A stretch of DNA of 52,330 nucleotides from Verrucomicrobiota bacterium (GTDB lineage: Bacteria > Verrucomicrobiota > Verrucomicrobiia > Verrucomicrobiales > DEV007): positions 1 to 52,330 of the forward strand of contig JAHDFZ010000003.1 of NCBI GenBank assembly GCA_020627905.1, in the 5' to 3' direction. A model generated the notes under the pieces. It did not search any database. It was not told where the DNA came from and worked only from the letters and a program-made list of their open reading frames with translations. This document shows positions 44,969 to 52,330 of the stretch, in pieces. The stretch's first letter is position 1; each line of letters starts with the position of its first letter. Made by a program: the position numbers and the translations under genes.

Positions 44969-47589
44969 AGGGATTTGAAGGTGTCCGTGGTTAGTAGTTC
45001 GAGCAGGAAAGTCCTCGTCCTCAGCTCACCCGCGCTTTGGAGTTTCACGACCAGTTTCTTCACCTCATCGCGCTCCGTGTAATTCAATCTCCTCCCGACT
45101 CCATACTCCAGAAGGCGCACTCCTAACCCAACACCGAATTGATCAATATTCTGCAGCATCCATTGCCTCAAGTCTTCAACATCGCGCAATTCGCGACCGT
45201 CGAAAGTAGTGACCTCTGCATCGATCCGCGCTCCGGTTTCATAACTTTCCCTTACCCGACCAATAGGATCAAAACGTTCTAGAACAACGCCGAAAGGGTC
45301 GATCTTCTGGTGACAACTCACACAGCCCTTGTGGGCCGTGTGCTTCCGCAGGAGCGCCGCGGGCGTTCTTGCGCCGTTGGTGTCAGGTGTGATTGCGGGA
45401 ACCGCCTCTGGAGGACCGGGAAGATCTCTTCCAAGGATCGACTCCAAAAACCATACACCTCTATGAACGAGCTCAGTATCGACACCGTTCGAGGTAGCCA
45501 TCAAGGGAGCCGCCATCCCAATTAAGCCTCGATTCGGATGATCAGCAGAGATGGTGATTTTCTCTGGAACCCATTGATTCGCAGGACGTCGATCAGGCAC
45601 TAGCACGTCAGGGATACCATAGATCCTACTCGCTACAAACGGACTGGTATAGACAAAATCCGGATCAAAAAAATCCTCTAGGGGTCGATCCTCTTCGACC
45701 ATGAGCTGAAAAAACTTCACTGGCTCCTCTTCGATTCCTCTGAAAAGCCGGTCGTTGAAACGGAATTTCTGATCAGGCATGATCTGTCGTATGTCAGAGA
45801 CATGAAGCCATTGGCCGACAAACTCCTCATAGAATGCTTGAGAACTCGAGCGCTGCAGCAGCTCGGCCGCATGCTTTTGCATACCGCTTTTTGAGAACAG
45901 CTCACCAGCTTCCTGCCACAAAGAGCCCGATGGAGGTCTTGACGACAGCATAAACGAGAGTCGTGCGGCCAACATCTCCTCCTCTGATGCCATGGGATGC
46001 TGGTGAAAGAGGAATCTGTCGCTGACGACGAGTTTTGCGACGAGCTTCCTGGTGATCTCCTCGATTGTGGCACCAGCCTCTTTCGAGGTTCCAATGATGA
46101 GGTCTGTGTAACAAATCACCTCGCTCTCGGTCGGATAAGAGCGAAATGCACGTCGGAGAACTCCCCGTAACCAATTACTTATCTCCTTCCGGTCATCAGA
46201 GAGGCGCAAAGACTCATCAATCGCATCGCCAACTAACAGGCGCCCGTAGAAGAATTTTAAGCTCTGCTCGATACGCTCGTCCCTGGGCGACCAAAACGGA
46301 GCTAAGGGGCCCTCAACAGAGACACCAGAAAGGGCGAGCGATGGCCCATGTTCAACGTGATGGTGGACGAAAGTCTCAGCAAACAAAGCGCGCGATTGTT
46401 TGATCCAATGAATCAACCTTCGATAGCCAGGATGCCCCTTACCGACGCCACGATTTCGGTGCTCCTCAAGCTTTGAAAGATCGAGGAGCTTTTGGTAACC
46501 TGCGGACCCTCGCCACTGACTCAATTCATGATGTTCAGCCGATAGCAATACAGAGAGAAATTCTGGATGCTTTCGAAAAAGCGAATCCAGATAAGTTTCG
46601 AATAGATCTCCCTCCAGTTTCAGCGGAGAACTTGAAAGATAGAAAAGCGGCACTTCACCCGCTTGGAGCGCTATCTCAACAGTCGTTACCCGTTCGTGAT
46701 CACTGTTGAGCTCTACGAACGCTAAATGCCGCTTCGTCGAGATTCCGCCCTCAGGGAGCAGAGGGTTCTGGGCATGAATGTCGAGCCGCAACGGGGAGTC
46801 ATCTGAGAGACCCGCTAATCGAAAGGTTAACTTGTAAATGCCATCCGCTGGAGCAATAAATCGTGTTGGCCAGGTAGAGGACCGGATGACATCCTCGACT
46901 CCGGAAGCAAGCCATACTCGATCACCTTTCACCGTGATCGATGAATAGCTGTTGTTAAACTGCTCAACGCCAAGTTCCCAAATTTTCGGCTCTACAATTT
47001 CTTCTCTCTGCAGACTCAATGCATCAACCACTCGCTCGCCAGCGGCCTGATACATGGTAAGGAGGTGCGAGGAAACAAATGAACCCTCGGCAATTCGATC
47101 AAAATGAGCCTTCCGATTGCGAGGAAAGGACATGTCCGACAGATCCAGAGATAGCCGAAATGTCTCCTCAAGAGTGCTCTCAAGCTCGGATCGTGTCAGC
47201 GGCCGCACGCCCGTTCGCTGAACGCTTCCAGCGTTTAGTAGTGCCCTATCAAGCCAGCTCAGGAATTCCGTGCGTTGAATTGAGGTTGGACGTTTTTGAT
47301 CCTGTGGCGGCATGACTCCATCCGATACCGCCGTCATCACCCTTTCCCACATGGCTACTTTTTCAGCAGAGGACACATCGAAATCGTAGACACTCAGGTC
47401 AACGCCCGCCTCTGCTAGATCGCTATCGTGGCATTCAAGGCAGTTCGTCTCTAAAAAAGTGAGTCCCTGATCCGGTATCTCCGCTGAGATAGGCACATCC
47501 TGAGAGATAGCTACTCGGGCACCAAATGAGCTCGCTGCAATGGCAAGCCCAAATAAAACAGCCTGAACAAGTGACCTCGAAAACTTCAT
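44965..47589 (-). CDS. DUF1592-type PVC cytochrome-c-like protein with two CxxCH sites
   Basis: CLECH (47428-47442) and CVSCH (45310-45324); RPLTRSELESTLEETFRL, RGVWFLESILGRDLPGPPEAVPAITPDTNGARTPAALLRKHTAHKGCVSCHQKIDPFGVVLERFDPIGRVRESYETGARID. Confidence 0.92.
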   Translation of the reverse strand: MKFSRSLVQAVLFGLAIAASSFGARVAISQDVPISAEIPDQGLTFLETNCLECHDSDLAEAGVDLSVYDFDVSSAEKVAMWERVMTAVSDGVMPPQDQKRPTSIQRTEFLSWLDRALLNAGSVQRTGVRPLTRSELESTLEETFRLSLDLSDMSFPRNRKAHFDRIAEGSFVSSHLLTMYQAAGERVVDALSLQREEIVEPKIWELGVEQFNNSYSSITVKGDRVWLASGVEDVIRSSTWPTRFIAPADGIYKLTFRLAGLSDDSPLRLDIHAQNPLLPEGGISTKRHLAFVELNSDHERVTTVEIALQAGEVPLFYLSSSPLKLEGDLFETYLDSLFRKHPEFLSVLLSAEHHELSQWRGSAGYQKLLDLSKLEEHRNRGVGKGHPGYRRLIHWIKQSRALFAETFVHHHVEHGPSLALSGVSVEGPLAPFWSPRDERIEQSLKFFYGRLLVGDAIDESLRLSDDRKEISNWLRGVLRRAFRSYPTESEVICYTDLIIGTSKEAGATIEEITRKLVAKLVVSDRFLFHQHPMASEEEMLAARLSFMLSSRPPSGSLWQEAGELFSKSGMQKHAAELLQRSSSQAFYEEFVGQWLHVSDIRQIMPDQKFRFNDRLFRGIEEEPVKFFQLMVEEDRPLEDFFDPDFVYTSPFVASRIYGIPDVLVPDRRPANQWVPEKITISADHPNRGLIGMAAPLMATSNGVDTELVHRGVWFLESILGRDLPGPPEAVPAITPDTNGARTPAALLRKHTAHKGCVSCHQKIDPFGVVLERFDPIGRVRESYETGARIDAEVTTFDGRELRDVEDLRQWMLQNIDQFGVGLGVRLLEYGVGRRLNYTERDEVKKLVVKLQSAGELRTRTFLLELLTTDTFKSL

Positions 47590-48837
47590 CTACTTCTCCA
47601 GCTCACTGATACCGGCATGGGCTTCGCAAAACTTACGATTCTCTAACCCATGCGCTCTTTCGATTGACAGGAAGAGATCCCCAAGAAGAGTCTCCCCGTT
47701 CGAATCATACCGCAGATGGCCGACAGACTTGACCATTCCACCTGCCACGAGCGTGGGCAGATTGAGGTTTTCATGCCGGCTTGCATCGCCCATACCAGTC
47801 CCTAATAAGACTGTCGTTGTATCCAGAAGAGTTCTGCCTTCGGAATCTGAGATACCATGCAACTGATCAAGAAAGGCACTAAGGCACTTCGTATGCTCGC
47901 GCTCTATGCGAAGCAGATCCTGAATCTTTGAAATGTCATTCCCATGGTGGGAGAGCGCGTGGTAACCAGCTTGTAACGGCTGTCCATCAAAGGTGAATAC
48001 AGGGCCTTTGCCATCAATGTTGAGCGTGGCGACACGAGTCGTGTCACTCTGCAACGCGAGGGAGATCAAGTCATACATAATCGACTCACTCTCAAGCATC
48101 CGTGACGGCGAAACGGGATCCGTTTCAGGAAGTTTATACGGGATCTCCACCGTCTCCATATCGAGAGCGTTCAAGTTCTTAGCCATCCGTAGCTCAACGG
48201 AACGCAGTGCCTCTAGATATTGATCAAAACGCTGGCGATCATGATGGTTTAATTTACCGGACAATGATTTCGCGTCATTCAGGACATCATCGATGACGCT
48301 GCGCCCACTCGTGAGGATGGCTCGATTCCGCTCTCGATCGGATGAAGAAGTAAAGATTTGAGAGTAGGCTTGGCTGGCACGATAGATTTCGGGAAGTGGG
48401 ACACCCTCCGCAGAAAAACTCATCGCCTCGACCGGCTTCCCTGCGGCCAACTGCAATGACTCGAGGCGACAGCCAGTCGATAGATGCCGCGCCAAGCGCT
48501 GATCGAGAGACTCACTACCTATTTTTTTGCCGCACAGAAACGAGGACCAGTTGTGATGTCCGCTAGCTGCCCGGTGGTCCAGCCCCGAGAATACACTGTA
48601 GTGATCCCGATGCCGCTCAAGAGGCTCAAGCAGCATCGGAGAAACGAAGTCTTTACCGACTGCCTCAGGGAAAAAAGAGTCCTGATGGAAACCCAAGTAG
48701 GCTCCGACCGCGACAAATCTCGTCGGATTCAGATCACCACGTTTGGATGCCGCACCAAGCAGTGAATCAAACCAAGGGATCGTAAGGGCAGCACCTCCGC
48801 AGCCTTGCAAAAAGCTTCTTCGTTTCACCGCTCTCAT
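47590..48837 (-). CDS. DUF1552 domain protein with Tat signal
   Basis: RRSFLQGCGGAALTIPWFDSLLGA Tat-like signal; HHNWSSFLCGKK, SIDQRLARHL-like (ESLDQRLARHLSTGCRLESLQLA), HALSHHGNDISKI. Confidence 0.9.
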   Translation of the reverse strand: MRAVKRRSFLQGCGGAALTIPWFDSLLGAASKRGDLNPTRFVAVGAYLGFHQDSFFPEAVGKDFVSPMLLEPLERHRDHYSVFSGLDHRAASGHHNWSSFLCGKKIGSESLDQRLARHLSTGCRLESLQLAAGKPVEAMSFSAEGVPLPEIYRASQAYSQIFTSSSDRERNRAILTSGRSVIDDVLNDAKSLSGKLNHHDRQRFDQYLEALRSVELRMAKNLNALDMETVEIPYKLPETDPVSPSRMLESESIMYDLISLALQSDTTRVATLNIDGKGPVFTFDGQPLQAGYHALSHHGNDISKIQDLLRIEREHTKCLSAFLDQLHGISDSEGRTLLDTTTVLLGTGMGDASRHENLNLPTLVAGGMVKSVGHLRYDSNGETLLGDLFLSIERAHGLENRKFCEAHAGISELEK

Positions 48838-48916
48838 AACATGCCTCAGGTTCAGCCCCCCAAAAAACCCAACCGATGCAAGTTCAGAGGGGAGTCACTG
48901 CCGAGATAGCCCAAGC

Positions 48917-50299
48917 CTAGTATTCCCGTGTCTTTTTAATCCCGGGCTCCGGAATGGGGTAAAACCCCTCATCATCGGGCATGAGCGGGCTGTCACCCTC
49001 GAGGCTTAGCTCCTTTATGTTTAGAGCAAAGACATGATCGGAGTTCAAGATTTGGTCATACGTGATTTCCTGCCCAGTATGCGCTGCCATCCTCCCCATA
49101 GAAGTGACCATCGAAGCCGCCACTCCACGATCAACTTCGTTAAATTCCTCATCATACCGAATCGCAGATATCAGCGCCTCCCACTCGATGATCAAAGGGC
49201 TAGGCTCCCGCGGCTCCTGTGGATAAGCCCAAACAAGATTATCAGGCTTACCTCTCCATTTCTTGGAGATATTCTGGTCGCTGTAAATTCGTGATCTTGC
49301 AGGAACGTGCCCCGAGGAGGAAATCACAGCTGATCCCTTCGTTCCGTGAGCATAGGCCGCAAACTCGTTGTGATGCCCAGCGATGTTTCGACCGTCGTAG
49401 AAAAGCTTCGTCCCATCAGCAAATGTGTATTCGACAGAATAGCTATCAAAGTTCTGCCCGACATGGTCTTCGTCTCGGTAGTGACGCCCTCCAACAGCCT
49501 GAGCACGCACAGGGAACTCACCTTTGATCATACAGCATTCGTCGATCCCATGGATGTAAAAGTCACTGAAGGATCCGCCTGACAACCAGAGGAAAGAATG
49601 AAAATTCTTAATCTGGTAGATCAAAGAAGAATCGTTCCCTGGGTTTTTGCGAGTGAATGCACTGGCGATCGGCCCCTGCATGCGGTAAGAGCGTAAATAC
49701 TGAATTTCCCCAATATCTCCCTCGTTGACCCTCTCCAAAAGCGCATTTCTCGAAACACAATGGCGGCACATCAAGCCGACCCCGACTTTCAGGTTTTTCG
49801 CTTTGGCCTTCTTATTAATTTCCAAAAGCATCCGGCCTGAGAAACCGTCTGTAGTCAGAGGCTTTTCCATAAAGCAGTGAATACCTTTTTCGACCGCGTA
49901 TTCGAACATAGGCCATCGAAAGGCACAGGGAGTTGTGAAGATGGCGACGTCTCCCGGATCCAGGGCGTCGAGAGCCTTTTTATAGCCATCGAAGCCGACA
50001 AATCTTCGGTCAGGCGAGACGTCCAGCTTTCCCTGCATCTGAGGTTGTTTTTCGAGAATCGAGTAGCTGCGCTGGATGTTGTCCTCCAGAACATCCGCCA
50101 TCGCATACAGCTTGATTGGTCCTAGCTCGTCTTTTACATCAATCGCATTCCTCACCGCCCCAGTTCCGCGACCACCGCAACCGACGAGAGCCAGTTTAAT
50201 CTCGCGGTCTTTCGGGTTCGCATACACCCCCGACCCTAACGCTCCAGCCCCAATAGCAGCACCTGACGTTTTTTTTATGACATCCCTGCGTGTTTTCAT
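48917..50299 (-). CDS. Tat-exported Gfo/Idh/MocA family oxidoreductase
   Basis: MKTRRDVIKKTSGAAIGAGALGSGVYA signal; IKLALVGCGGRGTGAVRNAIDVKDELGPIKLYAMADVLEDNIQRSY; GIHCFMEKPLTTDGFSGRMLL. Confidence 0.93.
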   Translation of the reverse strand: MKTRRDVIKKTSGAAIGAGALGSGVYANPKDREIKLALVGCGGRGTGAVRNAIDVKDELGPIKLYAMADVLEDNIQRSYSILEKQPQMQGKLDVSPDRRFVGFDGYKKALDALDPGDVAIFTTPCAFRWPMFEYAVEKGIHCFMEKPLTTDGFSGRMLLEINKKAKAKNLKVGVGLMCRHCVSRNALLERVNEGDIGEIQYLRSYRMQGPIASAFTRKNPGNDSSLIYQIKNFHSFLWLSGGSFSDFYIHGIDECCMIKGEFPVRAQAVGGRHYRDEDHVGQNFDSYSVEYTFADGTKLFYDGRNIAGHHNEFAAYAHGTKGSAVISSSGHVPARSRIYSDQNISKKWRGKPDNLVWAYPQEPREPSPLIIEWEALISAIRYDEEFNEVDRGVAASMVTSMGRMAAHTGQEITYDQILNSDHVFALNIKELSLEGDSPLMPDDEGFYPIPEPGIKKTREY

Positions 50300-50397
50300 A
50301 GGACTTCAGCATATTGGATTTCCCTGAAGTCGCGAGATACGCAGGTCCGCGCGAAAAGAGTGGCAGATTTTTGGCCGCCACTATTTTCAGATTTAGA

Positions 50398-50427
50398 CGG
50401 ATCTCAAATGCACCTATTAGAGATCCG
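50398..50427 (-). terminator. Hairpin downstream of sufD (possible terminator)
   Basis: CGGATCTC-14 nt-GAGATCCG perfect 8-bp stem ~20 nt after the sufD stop codon; no clear T-tract. Confidence 0.4.
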
Positions 50428-50444
50428 CCATTGGCGATAAAAAC

Positions 50445-51770
50445 CTAGAGAACGTCGGCGAACTTCTTCTCGACTTCATCGAGAAGAAAGGTCCTCACGC
50501 CTTCGCCTTCGAGACGAGAGATCGCCTCGTTCATGAAGCCGAGGCTGATCATCTTCCGTGCCTGATCAGCGGGAATACCGCGGGCCTGCAGGTAGAAGAT
50601 CTCTTCGTCGTCGATCTGACCACTGGTAGAGCCATGTGAGCATTTCACCTGATCAGCCTCGATCTCTAACCCGGGCATCGAGTTCGCCTCAGCCGTATCA
50701 CAACCCAGCAGGTTGCGGCAGGTCTGGAAGGAATCGGTGTGGTGAGCGCCCGGCTTCACCTGAATCAGGCCGGAGAAGATGGTGCGGGACTTCTCGTAAA
50801 GGGCGTTTTTGAAAAGCAGATCGCTCGTCGTGTGCTGTGCCTCGTGCACCTGCAGAGTGCGCTGATCATACTCCTGCATACCGTTAGCGAGAGCTGCTCC
50901 AAAGATCTGGATGTCAGAGCCCTCCTCACGCATGCGGTTGATCGATTCGTTTCGGATCCACGCCGCACCGAGGTTGATGAACGCGGTTTTGATCTTCGCA
51001 TCACGCCCGGCGTAGGAGTGGTTCTGCACGACGTGCTTCGCCCCGGCATCACTGAGGTTCTGCAGACAGGCATACTGCACCTGGGCTCCATCACGCGCGA
51101 TGATATCGACGGCACCGATGGCAAGGACGCTTTCACCCTCTGTGATAGAGTGAAGACTTTCCAGGACGGACACCTTCGAGTTAGCCTCTGCCACAATGAG
51201 GTTGTGAGGAAAGCTCAAAGAAGCATCTCCTCCGAGATACTGGTGCAGCTGGATGGGTGCCTCGCACACGCAGTTTTTCGGCAAGTAGACGAAGACGCCA
51301 CTCAGGGTCCCTGACGCATGCAGAGCTGCGAATTTATCACCACCAAGACTCTCGGACTGATGATCGAGGTGCTCGCGGATGAGATCTCCATGCTTGACGA
51401 TCGCCTCGTTGATCTCCATGACGATTGCTCCCTCAGGGAGATTCGTCACCTCGGTGCCGATCAGTTCATTGTTGGCAAAGATGAAACGGGCTCCCGTGCC
51501 CTCGATCGCCCGATTCTGGGCGCGGGTGAGAACGGCTTCCTCGTCATCGTGCGGCTGGGAGGCCTGCAGTCCGGCGAAGCGCACCTTCTTCAGATCGCTG
51601 AAGCGCCAGGTCTCCTCCTTGCGGCTGGGAGTCGGCGTCAGTTGATAGCGGTTCCAGGCTTCCTGCTGGCGGTCAAGATACCACTGAGGAAAGTCGGTTC
51701 GTGTGGATGTGATAGGAGCAGAATCGATCCAGCTCTCTTCTAAAAGCGCTTGAGTAGCAGCTGTAGACAT
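50445..51770 (-). CDS. sufD: Fe-S cluster assembly protein SufD
   Basis: RFIFANNELIGTEV, HHTDSFQTCRNLLGCDTAEANSMPGLEIEADQVKCSHGSTSGQIDDEEIFYLQARGI. Confidence 0.95.
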   Translation of the reverse strand: MSTAATQALLEESWIDSAPITSTRTDFPQWYLDRQQEAWNRYQLTPTPSRKEETWRFSDLKKVRFAGLQASQPHDDEEAVLTRAQNRAIEGTGARFIFANNELIGTEVTNLPEGAIVMEINEAIVKHGDLIREHLDHQSESLGGDKFAALHASGTLSGVFVYLPKNCVCEAPIQLHQYLGGDASLSFPHNLIVAEANSKVSVLESLHSITEGESVLAIGAVDIIARDGAQVQYACLQNLSDAGAKHVVQNHSYAGRDAKIKTAFINLGAAWIRNESINRMREEGSDIQIFGAALANGMQEYDQRTLQVHEAQHTTSDLLFKNALYEKSRTIFSGLIQVKPGAHHTDSFQTCRNLLGCDTAEANSMPGLEIEADQVKCSHGSTSGQIDDEEIFYLQARGIPADQARKMISLGFMNEAISRLEGEGVRTFLLDEVEKKFADVL

Positions 51771-51821
51771 AACGGCGGTTTTCTTTGTGTAAGAGTTTGT
51801 GAACGGTGCCTCTACGCAGTG

Positions 51822-52330
51822 TTAGCCTACGCTGCCTTCCATCTCCATATCGATCAGGCGCTTCAACTCGACGCTGTATTCCATCGGGAATTCCCGGACG
51901 AGATCATTGACGAATCCATTAACGCTCAGAGACATGGCCTCGCCCTCGCTCAGACCACGCTGCTGCATGTAGAAGATCTGATCCTCGCTCACCTGGCTGA
52001 CGCTGGCCTCGTGCTGCGTGGCATGCTGATTCCCTCGAACCGTGATCGCCGGATAGGTATCGGTGCGGCTGTTGCTGTTGATCAGCAGGGCGTCGCACTC
52101 AGTGTTATTCTTACATCCTTTGAGATGCTTGGGAATGTGGACCTGGCCACGATAGACAGAGCACCCCTCACCTACAGAGATCGACTTTGCGATCACGTTA
52201 GATGTCGTTTCGTCTGCCGCGTGGATCATCTTGGCACCGGTGTCCTGCATCTGGCCATCGTTTGCCAGCGCGATAGAAACAACTTCACCACGAGCCTTGC
52301 GGCCCTTCATGATGACGCCCGGATACTTCA
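51822..52330 (-). CDS. sufB: Fe-S cluster assembly protein SufB, 5' portion beyond window
   Basis: Frame stays open to the window edge ([16 protein letters not shown]...); [76 protein letters not shown]. Confidence 0.96.
   Translation of the reverse strand, partial: KYPGVIMKGRKARGEVVSIALANDGQMQDTGAKMIHAADETTSNVIAKSISVGEGCSVYRGQVHIPKHLKGCKNNTECDALLINSNSRTDTYPAITVRGNQHATQHEASVSQVSEDQIFYMQQRGLSEGEAMSLSVNGFVNDLVREFPMEYSVELKRLIDMEMEGSVG

Noticed and set aside
1-52330. CRISPR arrays, tRNA/rRNA genes, intact transposases or prophage genes
   Set aside because: None seen on inspection. No regularly spaced repeats, no tRNA-like cloverleaf noticed in intergenic gaps, and no transposase or phage structural motifs in the ORF list.

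Overview
This 52.3-kb window looks like a chromosomal segment of a (probably marine) Verrucomicrobiota/PVC bacterium. The lineage is inferred from gene content: PVC-type dehydrogenase, DUF1552/DUF1592 pair, many sulfatases and Tat-exported Gfo/Idh/MocA proteins. It breaks into these blocks. (1) ~1-1.3 kb: the right edge of what may be a defence island, with a DUF2357/PD-(D/E)XK nuclease tail and a decayed vsr gene ending at REP-like hairpins. (2) ~1.4-12.4 kb: mostly housekeeping genes (dnaE, mgtE, an alpha/beta hydrolase, an FHA protein, a FAN1-like VRR-NUC::DnaQ fusion, kdsD). (3) ~12.4-23.8 kb: a sulfated-glycan-type locus (AraC/PAS regulator, Gfo/Idh/MocA, a 1.5-kaa FG-GAP/dehydrogenase/HEAT/cytochrome c/CBM-like fusion, three tandem sulfatases). 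(4) ~23.8-32.9 kb: a TMEM43-like / YqiJ-like / flotillin / giant DUF3686-type AAA ATPase cluster. This is my best candidate for an under-described system. (5) ~32.9-42.8 kb: a 215-bp inverted-repeat-bounded intergenic element, serA, a BASS transporter, a DUF2339/DUF3999-like pair, split coaB/coaC, gmk and an SbtA-like permease. (6) ~42.9-50.3 kb: a second sulfatase operon with DUF1552/DUF1592 and a Tat-exported oxidoreductase. (7) sufD and partial sufB at the right edge. I saw no tRNA, rRNA, CRISPR array or intact transposase. All family calls come from reading motifs by eye, with no database search.
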